The notes beneath the pieces were generated by a model that ran no database searches, had not been told where the DNA came from, and saw only the letters and a list, made by a program, of their open reading frames with translations. From positions 1-64,000 of the forward strand of contig NZ_AUCH01000001.1 in NCBI RefSeq assembly GCF_000429665.1: a DNA stretch of 64,000 nt. Reading direction: 5' to 3'. The first letter of the stretch is position 1. Each line of letters opens with the position of its first letter. The position numbers were made by a program, and so were the translations under genes. This DNA is from Azovibrio restrictus DSM 23866. GTDB taxonomy: Bacteria > Pseudomonadota > Gammaproteobacteria > Burkholderiales > Rhodocyclaceae. This document shows, in pieces, positions 8,956 through 17,620 of the stretch.

Positions 8956-9031
8956 CAAGGCAAAGACCCAGGGGCACAGGGTGCAGAGGAGAGAAGAGGA
9001 ACCTGTGGGGCTCCCCCGGGTCTTTGCCTTG
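8956..9031. repeat. 14-bp perfect inverted repeat with a 48-base spacer
   Basis: CAAGGCAAAGACCC at 8956-8969 is exactly inverted at 9018-9031. The repeat sits in the 144-base gap between the dctP terminator and the D-lactate dehydrogenase start. It could form a long-loop hairpin in the leader of the dehydrogenase mRNA or be a protein-binding site. No assignment. Confidence 0.6.
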
Positions 9032-9035
9032 GGCT

Positions 9036-9068
9036 TTCAAAACCGGGAGGCCCGACGAGGCCTCCCGG
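9036..9068 (-). terminator. Rho-independent terminator of dctP
   Basis: CCGGGAGGCC (9043-9052) pairs with GGCCTCCCGG (9059-9068), with a 6-base loop. On the minus strand it is followed by TTTTGAAAG. It starts 10 bases after the dctP stop and separates the TRAP operon from the D-lactate dehydrogenase. Confidence 0.85.
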
Positions 9069-9077
9069 ACATGGGGC

Positions 9078-10178
9078 TTACTTCTTGCCGAACTGCTTGC
9101 CGAAGGTGAACTGGGCGTAGGCCTGCTCGGCGATCCGGAACCACTGGAACTCGTCGTTGCGGAAACGCTTCCAGGGTTCGTAGATCTTCTTGAACTCCGG
9201 GTTCTTGCTGGCGGTTTCTTCCATGACCTCGTTGGCGGCCTTGAAGCAGCCTTCCATGATGTCCTTGGAGAAGGCGGACAGCTTGGCGCCGGACTTGATC
9301 AGACGGCCCAGGGCCTGGGGGTTCTTGGCGTCGTAGTCGGCCAGGATGCGCACATTGGTTTCGGCAGCGGCGGTCTCGAAGGCGGCCTGGTAGCTCTTGG
9401 GCAGCTTGTCCCACTGGCTCTTGTTCACCAGGAAGGAGAAGGCGGTGCTGCCTTCCCACCAACCGGGGTAGTAGTAGTGGGGCGCCACCTTGTTGAGACC
9501 CAGCTTTTCGTCATCGAAGGGACCGATCCACTCGGCGGCGTCGATGGTGCCCTTTTCCAGGGAGGGGTAGATGTCCCCGGCGGCGATCTGCTGGGGCACC
9601 AGGCCCAGGCGTTCCATGACCCGGCCGGCGAAGCCGCCGATGCGCATCTTCAGGCCCTTCAGGTCAGCCACGGAATTGATGGGCTTTCTGAACCAGCCGC
9701 CCATCTGGCAACCGGAGTTGCCCGCCAGGAAGTTCACCACCCCGTAGTTGGCGTAGAAGGCGCGCAGGGCTTCCATGCCGCCACCGTAGTACATCCAGGC
9801 GTTGTGTGCCCGGGCGGTCATGCCAAAGGGCACGGCGCAGTCGAAGGCAAAGGCCTCGTTCTTGCCGAAGAAGTAGTAGGGCGCCGTATGGCAGAGCTCC
9901 ACGGTGCCGTCCTTGACCGCATCCAGGACCTGCAGGCCGGGCACGATTTCACCGGCCGGGAAGGGACGGATGTCGAACTTGCCGTTGGTCAGCTGGCGCA
10001 GGCGGTTGCAGAAATCCTCGGTACCGCCGAACAGGGTGTCCAGGGTCTTGGGGAAGCTGGAAGCCAGGCGCCACTTGATGTTGGGTTCGCTCTGGGCAAT
10101 GGCCGGGGCAGCGACGACAGTGGCGGCGCCGGCGGCGGCGCTGATACCTGCTTTTTTCAGAAAGTCACGACGTTCCAT
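9078..10178 (-). CDS. TRAP transporter solute-binding protein, TakP-like
   Basis: A 366-residue DctP-family periplasmic binding protein with a twin-arginine signal (RRDFLKKAG, then a hydrophobic core and an APAIAQ cleavage site). The segment EWIGPFDDEKLGLNKVAPHY is characteristic of the subgroup that includes TakP (2-oxoacids, pyruvate) and the Thermus calcium-lactate binder TTHA0766. It would capture a monocarboxylate, most likely lactate or pyruvate, and deliver it to DctQM. It is the third gene of dctQ-dctM-dctP (54 bases after dctM), transcribed with the upstream two-component system, and has its own terminator. Substrate rests on family resemblance plus context. Confidence 0.9.
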   Translation of the reverse strand: MERRDFLKKAGISAAAGAATVVAAPAIAQSEPNIKWRLASSFPKTLDTLFGGTEDFCNRLRQLTNGKFDIRPFPAGEIVPGLQVLDAVKDGTVELCHTAPYYFFGKNEAFAFDCAVPFGMTARAHNAWMYYGGGMEALRAFYANYGVVNFLAGNSGCQMGGWFRKPINSVADLKGLKMRIGGFAGRVMERLGLVPQQIAAGDIYPSLEKGTIDAAEWIGPFDDEKLGLNKVAPHYYYPGWWEGSTAFSFLVNKSQWDKLPKSYQAAFETAAAETNVRILADYDAKNPQALGRLIKSGAKLSAFSKDIMEGCFKAANEVMEETASKNPEFKKIYEPWKRFRNDEFQWFRIAEQAYAQFTFGKQFGKK

Positions 10179-10232
10179 GTGGTGTCTCCTCGATGGAATG
10201 AATGGATGGTGGTTTGAGCCATGGCAATTGCC

Positions 10233-11807
10233 TTACTGCTTCTTTTCACCGGGCTCATCGGTGGAAAACTGGAGTTTGGAGGGATCGAGGGCCTGCTCAT
10301 CCTCGCCGTAGCCCTGCAGGTGCGGATTTTCGTTGGCGGCGCTTTCCATGCCGGCCATGCCTTCCTGGAGGGACTGCTCATCCATGGGCAGGTTGATTTC
10401 CAGGGGGGTATCTTCCATCACTTCGCGCTTTTCCACCGATACCAGCTGGGGGAAGGCGATGATCAGGGCCACCATCAGGATCTGGATGCAGACGAAGGGA
10501 ATCGAACCCCAGTAGATCTGGCTGGTGGTGACGGGCTCCATGGTCTCGCCGGTGACCGCATCCTTGTAGCGCTTGGTGGGCGCCACCGAACGCAGGTAGA
10601 ACAGGGCAAAGCCGAAGGGCGGGTGCATGAAGGAGGTCTGCATGTTCACCGCCAGCAGCACGCCGAACCAGACCAGGTCGATACCCAGGCTTTCCGCCAC
10701 CGGCGCCACCAGGGGCACCAGGATGAAGGCCAGCTCGAAGAAGTCCAGGAAGAAGGCGAGCACGAAGAACAGGATGTTCACCGCGATCAGGAAGCCCGCC
10801 TGGCCCCCGGGCAGGGAGGTGAGCAGGTGCTCCACCCACAGGTCCCCATTCACCCCCCGGAACACCAGGCCGAACACGGTGGCGCCGATCAGGATGAACA
10901 TCACGAAGGAGGAGAGCTTGGCCGTGGATTCGATGGCCTGACGCAGCAGGGTGAAATCCAGCTTCTTCTTGGCCAGGGCCAGCAGCATGGCGCCGGAAGC
11001 GCCCATGGCGCCGCCCTCGGTGGGGGTGGCGATGCCCAGGAAGATGGTGCCCAGCACCAGGAAGATCAGGAACAGGGGCGGCACCAGCACCACCAGGCAC
11101 TTCACCAGCAGGGGAATGCCGGTGATGGAGCGGGCAGAGAGGGGCAGGGCCGGGGCATGCTGGGGCTTGAACAGGGAGACCAGGATCACGTAACCCACGT
11201 AGAAGCCGGTCAGCACCAGGCCGGGAATCATGGCGCCCATGTACATCTCGCCCACGGAGCGGCCCACCTGGTCGGCCATGATGATCAGCACCAGGGAGGG
11301 CGGAATGATCTGGGCCAGGGTGCCGGAGGCGGCGATGACCCCGGTGGCCAGGCGCCGGTCATAGCCGTAACGCAGCATGATGGGCAGGGAAATCAGGCCC
11401 ATGGAGATCACCGAAGCCGCCACCACGCCGGTGGTGGCCGCCAGCAGGGCGCCCACGAAGATCACGGCGATGGCCAGGCCACCCCGGATCGGGCCGAACA
11501 GCTGGCCGATGGTGTCGAGCAGGTCCTCGGCCATGCCGGATCGCTCCAGGATCAGGCCCATGAAGGTGAAGAAGGGAATGGCCAGCAGGGTGTCGTTGGC
11601 CATGATGCCGAAGATGCGGTTGGGCAGGGCCTGGAGGAACTCCGGCGTAAACAAGCCCATGCCGATGCCGAGCACGGCGAACACCAGGCCGTTGGCGGCC
11701 AGGGCGAAGGCGACGGGATAGCCGGAGAGGAGGAAGATCACCAGGCAGGTGAACATGATCGGGGCCAGGTAATCCCCGATGATGGGTACGAGAAACTCAA
11801 GTGGCAT
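10233..11807 (-). CDS. TRAP transporter large permease (DctM)
   Basis: A 524-residue, highly hydrophobic protein of the DctM family, the Na+-coupled ion-transporter subunit of TRAP systems, with about a dozen membrane segments and conserved stretches such as FTFMGLILERSGMAEDLLD and MLRYGYDRRLATGVIAASG. The last 60 or so residues are a hydrophilic, acidic, Gln/Glu-rich tail beyond the usual permease core, presumably cytoplasmic or periplasmic; its purpose is unknown. It starts 10 bases after dctQ and precedes dctP, so the three subunits form one operon. Confidence 0.93.
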   Translation of the reverse strand: MPLEFLVPIIGDYLAPIMFTCLVIFLLSGYPVAFALAANGLVFAVLGIGMGLFTPEFLQALPNRIFGIMANDTLLAIPFFTFMGLILERSGMAEDLLDTIGQLFGPIRGGLAIAVIFVGALLAATTGVVAASVISMGLISLPIMLRYGYDRRLATGVIAASGTLAQIIPPSLVLIIMADQVGRSVGEMYMGAMIPGLVLTGFYVGYVILVSLFKPQHAPALPLSARSITGIPLLVKCLVVLVPPLFLIFLVLGTIFLGIATPTEGGAMGASGAMLLALAKKKLDFTLLRQAIESTAKLSSFVMFILIGATVFGLVFRGVNGDLWVEHLLTSLPGGQAGFLIAVNILFFVLAFFLDFFELAFILVPLVAPVAESLGIDLVWFGVLLAVNMQTSFMHPPFGFALFYLRSVAPTKRYKDAVTGETMEPVTTSQIYWGSIPFVCIQILMVALIIAFPQLVSVEKREVMEDTPLEINLPMDEQSLQEGMAGMESAANENPHLQGYGEDEQALDPSKLQFSTDEPGEKKQ

Positions 11808-11817
11808 GTCGTTCCCC

Positions 11818-12396
11818 TCAGCTGGCGGCAGCGGTCGGTTCCTGGTCGGGAACCGGGCCGTGGTGGCCGGTCTTCTCGAACTCGCTGGCCTCGATGAGGC
11901 CGGCCAGGAAGGCGAAGCGCTTGATGATTTCGGAACAGCCCTGGGCCAGGAGCAGGAAGAAGGCCACGGGCACCAGCAGACGGGCGGGCCAGAGGATCAG
12001 GCCACCAGCGTTGGAGGAGACTTCCCCGGAACGGATCGCGTCCATGGCAAAGGGAATGCCGGCCCAGAGGATCAGGACGCACAGGGGCAGCAGGAAGAAC
12101 ACGCCGCCCAGGATGTCGATCCAGGCGTGGACCTTGGGCGAGAAGCGGCCCACCACCACGTCGATGCGGATGTGTTCGTTACGGCGCAGGGTCCAGGCGG
12201 CCCCGAGCAGGAACACGGCGGAATAGAGGTACCACTGCAGCTCCAGGAAGGCATTGGAGCCGATGTTCAGGGTATAGCGCGCCAGGGCGTTCAGGGTGCT
12301 GACCAGCACCGCCACCAGGACCAGCCAGGCCGCCGCCTTGCCGATCCCTTCATTGAGCGCGTCGACGAGACGCGCCAGGGATAGAAGCTGTTTCAC
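11818..12396 (-). CDS. TRAP transporter small permease (DctQ)
   Basis: A 192-residue membrane protein with four hydrophobic segments and the DctQ hallmark around WTLRRNEHIRIDVVVGRFS. It helps dock the binding protein on DctM. The start is GTG at 12396, preceded by a strong GGAGGAG ribosome site; no ATG fits as well. It lies 22 bases downstream of the response regulator gene, so regulator and transporter are probably on one mRNA. Confidence 0.9.
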   Translation of the reverse strand: MKQLLSLARLVDALNEGIGKAAAWLVLVAVLVSTLNALARYTLNIGSNAFLELQWYLYSAVFLLGAAWTLRRNEHIRIDVVVGRFSPKVHAWIDILGGVFFLLPLCVLILWAGIPFAMDAIRSGEVSSNAGGLILWPARLLVPVAFFLLLAQGCSEIIKRFAFLAGLIEASEFEKTGHHGPVPDQEPTAAAS

Positions 12397-12418
12397 GATG
12401 GTATCTCCTCCTTAGGGA

Positions 12419-13060
12419 CTAACCGGGATTGCTGGCTGAATCGATCCAGCCTTGTTTGAGTGCGTAGTGGACCAGACCGGCCGAAGTGATCACCCCGAGC
12501 TTGCGGCGCAGGCTCATGCGGTGGGTTTCCACGGTCCGCACACTGATGTTGAGTTGCTGGGCAATGCGTTTGTTGCTTTCTCCCTTCACGATGAAGATCA
12601 GGATTTCCCTTTCCCTGTCGGTCAGGGGCGTATTTTCGGCCGGGGCCTCGGCCATGGCGGCCACGGCGGACTGGCAGAAGTAGCTGCCCCCCTCGGCCAC
12701 GGTTTCGATGGCGCGCAACACCTCGCTGGCGGGCGCGTCCTTGAGCAGGTAACCCCGGGCACCCGCCTTCAGGGCACTGCTCACGTATTCGGCATTGTCA
12801 TACATGCTGAGGATCAGCACATGCAGATCGGGTGAAGATTCCCGCAGGCGGCGGGTCAGCTCGATGCCGTTCATGTCCGGCATGCTGATGTCCACCAGGG
12901 CCAGGTCCGCCTGCACCCGGGAAGCCAGCTCCAGGGCCTCGGCGCCATGGCCGGCCTCGCCCACCACGTGCAGGTGCTCCACCACCTGGAGCCGGGCCTT
13001 GAGCCCGTCCCGCACCAGGGGGTGGTCGTCCACCAGCAGGATGCGCACCGGCATGTTCAT
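12419..13060 (-). CDS. NarL/FixJ-family response regulator
   Basis: A 213-residue two-domain regulator. The receiver (residues 5-120) has the phosphoacceptor Asp in LALVDISMPDMNG, and the C-terminal LuxR-type helix-turn-helix has LTDREREIL and RTVETHRMSLRRKLGV. It should be phosphorylated by the Cache-type histidine kinase encoded upstream and bind promoters of this locus, most simply the TRAP transporter genes that follow 22 bases later. Its ATG overlaps the stop of a 37-codon ORF (ATGA), so translation is coupled. Target genes are inferred from position. Confidence 0.92.
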   Translation of the reverse strand: MNMPVRILLVDDHPLVRDGLKARLQVVEHLHVVGEAGHGAEALELASRVQADLALVDISMPDMNGIELTRRLRESSPDLHVLILSMYDNAEYVSSALKAGARGYLLKDAPASEVLRAIETVAEGGSYFCQSAVAAMAEAPAENTPLTDREREILIFIVKGESNKRIAQQLNISVRTVETHRMSLRRKLGVITSAGLVHYALKQGWIDSASNPG

Positions 13061-13170
13061 GCGGGAATCCCCAAGTGCAGCAGGGAGACGCTGAGCACAC
13101 AGAGGAACAACAGCACCTGGCGGACCGTTGCCTGAACCGGCAGATCGGACTGGGAAAGAGGACAGGGCAT
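13057..13170 (-). CDS. Predicted 37-residue single-span membrane peptide between kinase and regulator
   Basis: A short ORF starting at ATG 13170, eight bases after a GAGG ribosome site, and ending in a TGA that overlaps the ATG of the response regulator (ATGA). The peptide has a polar N-terminus of about 16 residues and then a hydrophobic stretch (VLLFLCVLSVSLLHLGIP) long enough to cross the membrane. The gap between the kinase and the regulator would otherwise be 163 bases without a role. It may be a real small protein tuning the sensor, or a leader that only couples translation. It does not resemble a family I recognise. Confidence 0.5.
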   Translation of the reverse strand: MPCPLSQSDLPVQATVRQVLLFLCVLSVSLLHLGIPA

Positions 13171-13223
13171 GGAATTCCTCACCTTCTCCGCGCCTCCAGG
13201 GCGCCGGGTTGAGCGGTTCATGT

Positions 13224-14606
13224 TCACGAGGGCAGGGCTCCCGGCTGACGGTTCAAGGGCAGGGTGGCGGTAAGCCGGGTTTCCCCCGGGCTGGATTCCA
13301 CGGTCAGGCTGCCGCCCAGGTATTCCAGGCGCTCGCGCATGTTCCTGAGCCCGATGCCGCGCTTGGGGTCCCGGGCCGTGTCCTCTTCCCGGAAGCCCTG
13401 GCCGTTGTCGGACAGGCAGAGTATCAGCTGCCCCGCTTCCCGGCTCAGGTGGATCCAGGCTTCGCTGGCCTGGGAATGGCGCTGGATGTTGGTCAGCCCC
13501 TCCTGGGCCACCCGGAACAGGGCCAGGGCTGCGTCCGCCGGCAGGGGCTCGGCGCCGATCTGCACATCGGCCAGCACCTGGATGCCCGTGTGCCGGGAAA
13601 AATCCGTGGCCAGCTGCACCAGGGCCGAAGGCAGGCCCAGGTCGTCGAGCAGGGTGGGGCGCAGGTCGTGGGAAATGCGGCGGATTTCGGCGATGGCGGC
13701 AGACAGCCGGCCAATGCCCTGGCGCAGCTCCTGTTCCGGGGCGGCGCTGCCGGTATCGAGCTTGTGCTGGGCCAGTTCGAACTGGTACTTGATGGAGACC
13801 AGGTCCTGGCTGATGCCGTCGTGGAGCTCCCGGGAGAGGCGGGCCCGCTCCTCCTCCTGGGCGCTGACGATGCGCTGGGCCAGGGTGCGCAGCTTCTTGT
13901 CCGCCAGCCGGTTCTCGCTGATGTTCAGGGCCAGGCCGGCGGCAAACACCAGCAGCACCGCCAGGACCGCCACCAGGGCCAGCCAGCCCATGGTGGCGCG
14001 GATGTTGGCGGAGGTTTCCTGGCGCACCCGCTGCATGGTGCGCTCCATGTCGTCCAGGTAGATGCCCGTGCCCATCATCCAGCCCCAGGGTTCCACCAGG
14101 GTGGCATAGCCCAGCTTGTCGGTGCCCTGGCTGGTGGAAGGCTTGCGCCACTGGTAGCGCACGTAGCCGCCGCCCGCCCGGGCCGCCGCCGTCAGCTCCT
14201 GGATCACCGGCACGCCCTGGGGATCGCGCATGTTCCAGAGATTGCGTCCTTCCAGCTCCTGCTGGCGGGGATGCACCAGGTTGGTCCCGTCCGGGGCATA
14301 CACGAAGAAGTAGCCGTCATCCCCGTAGTTCATGGACTTGAGGATGGCCCGGGCACGCTGCTGCAGGGTTTCCTCGGGCAGGTCCAGGGTGTTCAGGTAG
14401 CGGATCGCGGTACTGGCCAGGTGCACGTAGTGGTGCAGCTCCTTCTGCCCGGCCGCCAGCTGGCTTTCCTCGATGGCCGCCGCCTGCTGGGCTGCCAGCC
14501 GTTCCGCCTGGATGAAGACGATGAGCCCCACGGCGGTGATCACCACCAGCAGGGGCAACACGGTCAGCAGGAACAGCTTGTTCTTCAGGCGCACAGGGGC
14601 TTCCAC
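13224..14606 (-). CDS. Cache-domain sensor histidine kinase (HisKA_3 type)
   Basis: A 460-residue membrane kinase. It has an N-terminal membrane segment (residues 10-30), a periplasmic single-Cache-like domain (about 35-200, with NLVHPRQQELEGRN and GDDGYFFVY), and a second membrane segment near 210-230. A HisKA_3 dimerisation domain follows, with the phosphorylated His in RELHDGISQDL, then a HATPase domain (DNGQGF, GIGLRNMRERL). Sensors of this layout often control organic-acid transport; here the likely ligand is lactate, pyruvate or another TRAP substrate. GTG start at 14606 is the only one before the membrane segment. It heads the kinase-regulator-dctQMP series, 79 bases after lutB. Confidence 0.9.
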   Translation of the reverse strand: MEAPVRLKNKLFLLTVLPLLVVITAVGLIVFIQAERLAAQQAAAIEESQLAAGQKELHHYVHLASTAIRYLNTLDLPEETLQQRARAILKSMNYGDDGYFFVYAPDGTNLVHPRQQELEGRNLWNMRDPQGVPVIQELTAAARAGGGYVRYQWRKPSTSQGTDKLGYATLVEPWGWMMGTGIYLDDMERTMQRVRQETSANIRATMGWLALVAVLAVLLVFAAGLALNISENRLADKKLRTLAQRIVSAQEEERARLSRELHDGISQDLVSIKYQFELAQHKLDTGSAAPEQELRQGIGRLSAAIAEIRRISHDLRPTLLDDLGLPSALVQLATDFSRHTGIQVLADVQIGAEPLPADAALALFRVAQEGLTNIQRHSQASEAWIHLSREAGQLILCLSDNGQGFREEDTARDPKRGIGLRNMRERLEYLGGSLTVESSPGETRLTATLPLNRQPGALPS

Positions 14607-14685
14607 TTTGCTTGGCTTTTCAACAGTTTGAACCCGGATTACCGATGCTTGAATGGGTAGTGCTACGTAAAGGGGCTCAGTAGTT

Positions 14686-16128
14686 CTACCGAGACCGTCT
14701 TTCCTTCACCCGCTCGTGCAGGCTTTTACGGGCCGGCACCAGGGGCGTCCGGCTGCGGGTCCAGGCTCCCTGGCTGCTGGGCGTCAGAGCCCGGAAGCGG
14801 GTGGCCAGGAAGGCGAACAGGCGGTACAGGGCAGGGGAGCGGTAGAGCCGGCTCCAGAGTTTGAACGAGAGGGCCACCAGGGGTTTCCTGCCTTCCCCCT
14901 CGCCGGCCAAGTGCAGGGCATAGGGATCGGCGCCCCCGGCCTGGCTTCTGGCGCGCAGGTCGATGAGCAGTTCCGGGATGGGAATCTTCACCGGGCAGAC
15001 CTCGCCGCAGGCGCCGCACAGGCTAGACGCGGTCACCAGGTCGCTGGTGCCTTTGAGACCGAGCATGTGGGGGGAGATGATCTTGCCGATGGGGCCCGGG
15101 TAGGTGGTGCCGTAGGCCAGCCCGCCGATACGGGTATAGACCGGGCAGTGGTTCATGCAGGCGCCGCAGCGTATGCATTGCAGGGTGGCGCGGAAGTCCG
15201 GACGGGCGTAGGCCTGGGTACGGCCGTTGTCCACCAGCACCAGGTGCACTTCCTTGGGCCCGTCCAGCTCCCCGGGCCGGCGCGGACCGGTGATCCAGTT
15301 GAAATAGGTGGTGACCGCTTGGCCGGTGGCGGAGCGGGTCAAAAGCGCCAGGAGCGGCGGCACGTGTTCGAGCTTTTCCACCACCTTCTCGATGCCGGTG
15401 ACGGCGATGTGCACCTCGGGCACCGTGGTGCACATGCGGCCGTTGCCCTCGTTTTCCACGAGACAAAGGGTGCCCGTCTCGGCCACGGCGAAATTCACCC
15501 CGGAAAGCCCCACCTTGGTGGCGCGGAATTTCTCCCGCAGCACCCGGCGGCCGATCTGGATCAGCTCATCCACCGAGTCGGTGTAATCGACGCCGGGCAC
15601 CTTTTCGGCAAACAGGCGGGCGATCTCTTCCTTGGTCTTGTGGATGGCCGGCATGATGATGTGGGAGGGGCGCTCCCCGGCCAGCTGGACGATGTATTCG
15701 CCCATGTCCGACTCCAGGGCGGCGATGCCCCGGGCTTCCAGGGCGTGGTTGAGCTCGATTTCCTCGCTCACCATGGACTTGCCCTTGACGATCAGGTCCG
15801 CTTCGGCCCGGAGCATGATCTCGCTGATGATGCCCTGGGCCTGCTCCGGGTTCTCGGCCCAGTGCAACTGGACGCCGTTCTGCTTGAGATTGGCCTCCAG
15901 TTGCTCCAGCAGGTCGGGCAGGCGGGAGAGGCTGTATTTGCGGATCGCCTCCCCCTGGCGGCGCAGGGCCTCCAGTCTGGCCGGGTCGGGAAACTGGGCG
16001 GCCCGCTTCTGCATCAGGAAATCCATGGCGCCGCGGAAGCTCTTCCTCAGGGCCGGATTGTCCAGAACCTCCTTGCTGCGGCCGCGGAACCCGGCGCCGG
16101 GCATGTAGTGCAGGGTTGCGTCATTCAC
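14686..16128 (-). CDS. lutB: L-lactate oxidation iron-sulfur protein LutB/LldF
   Basis: A 480-residue subunit of the LutABC (LldEFG) L-lactate dehydrogenase complex, which oxidises L-lactate to pyruvate. The LUD domain (residues 60-300, with VGLSGVNFAVAETGT) is followed by two ferredoxin-type motifs (CIRCGACMNHCP and CGACGEVCP) and a C-terminal tail. The start is GTG at 16128, whose first bases overlap the lutC stop (GTGA); the nearby ATG is out of frame. The gene order here is lutA-lutC-lutB, not the A-B-C order of Bacillus. Confidence 0.92.
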   Translation of the reverse strand: MNDATLHYMPGAGFRGRSKEVLDNPALRKSFRGAMDFLMQKRAAQFPDPARLEALRRQGEAIRKYSLSRLPDLLEQLEANLKQNGVQLHWAENPEQAQGIISEIMLRAEADLIVKGKSMVSEEIELNHALEARGIAALESDMGEYIVQLAGERPSHIIMPAIHKTKEEIARLFAEKVPGVDYTDSVDELIQIGRRVLREKFRATKVGLSGVNFAVAETGTLCLVENEGNGRMCTTVPEVHIAVTGIEKVVEKLEHVPPLLALLTRSATGQAVTTYFNWITGPRRPGELDGPKEVHLVLVDNGRTQAYARPDFRATLQCIRCGACMNHCPVYTRIGGLAYGTTYPGPIGKIISPHMLGLKGTSDLVTASSLCGACGEVCPVKIPIPELLIDLRARSQAGGADPYALHLAGEGEGRKPLVALSFKLWSRLYRSPALYRLFAFLATRFRALTPSSQGAWTRSRTPLVPARKSLHERVKERRSR

Positions 16129-16778
16129 AGCAGGTCCTCCTCAGTCAGGATCACCACCAGGGATTTGGGGCCGTGGGCACCGTAGGCCAGGGTCTGCTGG
16201 ATGTCGGCAGTCTTGGAGGGGCCGGATACGAAGATCAGGTTGGTGGGCATGGCCGCCGCCCAGCGCTCCTCGGCCAGGGCCGTGGGCATGTCCGGGTAAA
16301 GCCGGCGGGCATCGAGCAGGCAGATGTGTACGGGTGGCACCAGGGACAGGCTCCTGGGCTGGGCCGGGGAGGACAGGATCACCAGGGTGCCGGTATCGGC
16401 AATGGCGCAGGTGGCCAGGGTCAGGCCCGCGTCCACCTGATCGAACAGCGAGTCCTTCAGGGCCTCCATGGGCTGGTCGAAGGTCTGCAGGGCCGGGCCG
16501 CCTTCCCAGGCGGAAAGCAAGCCGGGCATGTCCGGCAGCATCAGCTGACGGATGCCGTAACGGGCGCACACCTGCTCCAGGGCCAGGCGCCAGCCCTGGG
16601 GACCCGCATGCAGGACTTCAGCGTGGGCTGCCGTAAGCTGGGTTTCCAGGCTGTGCAGGTATTCGGCCTGGTCCAGCTGGCTGGTCCAGGTATCCAGGGT
16701 GGGGGCGGGCAGGGGCGATACCTGCCCCTGGCGCAGGCGGGCAAGGATGCTGGCGCGGGCGGAATGGGCGGCGGTCAT
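16125..16778 (-). CDS. lutC: L-lactate utilisation protein LutC/LldG
   Basis: A 217-residue LUD-domain protein, third component of the LutABC L-lactate oxidation complex. The segment DAGLTLATCAIADTGTLVIL is characteristic of LutC/YkgG. The ATG at 16778 was chosen because it overlaps the lutA stop (ATGA) and gives the family length; the frame upstream of it only runs through lutA. The gene overlaps both neighbours, so lutA, lutC and lutB should be made in fixed proportion from one transcript. Confidence 0.9.
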   Translation of the reverse strand: MTAAHSARASILARLRQGQVSPLPAPTLDTWTSQLDQAEYLHSLETQLTAAHAEVLHAGPQGWRLALEQVCARYGIRQLMLPDMPGLLSAWEGGPALQTFDQPMEALKDSLFDQVDAGLTLATCAIADTGTLVILSSPAQPRSLSLVPPVHICLLDARRLYPDMPTALAEERWAAAMPTNLIFVSGPSKTADIQQTLAYGAHGPKSLVVILTEEDLL

Positions 16779-17536
16779 GCTTGGGGCTCCAGGCGGGACT
16801 TGAGGAAGGAGGCGATGTGCTGCCCCTGCAGGGCGGCACCGGACTTGGCCAGGGTGCCGTTGATGTTGGCCAAGCAGCCGCAGTCGGCGGATACCAGTTG
16901 CTGAGCCCCGGAATCCGTCAGGGCCTCGGCCTTGTCGGCCGCCATGGCGGCGGAAAGTTCCGGATGGCGGACCGAAAAGGTGCCGCCAAAACCGCAGCAC
17001 TCGGCTTCCCGGGCCTGCTGCACCACTTCCACCTGGGCCAGCTGCGCCAGCAGGGCCCTGGAGGTGAGGTGCACGCCCATTTCCCGGCGGGCGGAACAGG
17101 AGGTGTGCAGCACCACCCTGGCGGGCTGCCCCCGGTCTTCCAGCTGCACGTTCAGGACCTTGACCAGGAATTCGGTGAATTCGTAGATGCGGCCGCTGAT
17201 GGCCTGGACCTGGGCCGCCAGCGGATGGTCGGGACCGAACAGGCGAGACCAGTGGTGCTTCATCATCCCGGCGCAGGAGCCCGAGGGCACGACGATGGGC
17301 CAGTCTTCCACGAACAGGCGTACCTGCTGCTCAGCCACGGCCAGGGCTTCGGCCGGATAACCGCTGGTATAGGCGGGCTGGCCGCAACAGGACTGGGCAT
17401 CGGGAAAGACGACACGGATGCCTTGCCGCTCCAGGATGTCCATGGCGGAAATGCCCGCCTCGGGATCGAACAGATCCACCAGGCAGGTGCCAAAGAAATA
17501 CACCGTGGCCGGACGTTTGCCGGGAGTCAGTGGCAT
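16775..17536 (-). CDS. lutA: L-lactate oxidation Fe-S subunit LutA/LldE
   Basis: A 253-residue CCG-domain protein: the first domain has CLVD and SCCGQPAYTSG, the second has HTSCSARREMG and ECCGFGGTFSV. These Cys-rich repeats bind the iron-sulfur cluster of the glycolate-oxidase/LutA family. With LutB and LutC it oxidises L-lactate to pyruvate. It is the first gene of the minus-strand lut operon and diverges from the LldR-type regulator gene; a perfect palindromic operator lies 85 bases upstream of its start. Confidence 0.93.
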   Translation of the reverse strand: MPLTPGKRPATVYFFGTCLVDLFDPEAGISAMDILERQGIRVVFPDAQSCCGQPAYTSGYPAEALAVAEQQVRLFVEDWPIVVPSGSCAGMMKHHWSRLFGPDHPLAAQVQAISGRIYEFTEFLVKVLNVQLEDRGQPARVVLHTSCSARREMGVHLTSRALLAQLAQVEVVQQAREAECCGFGGTFSVRHPELSAAMAADKAEALTDSGAQQLVSADCGCLANINGTLAKSGAALQGQHIASFLKSRLEPQA

Positions 17537-17620
17537 GGATGTCTCCTCCTGTTACGGGCTGCGGTCTGGGTCGCCGCCCCGGATTGCACATGGAATTAAT
17601 TGCTGCGCCGACGCTTGGTT

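Noticed and set aside
6234..10217. A 1327-codon open frame opposite dld and dctP
   Set aside because: Low-complexity antisense frame spanning two unrelated genes and a terminator; no domain seen.
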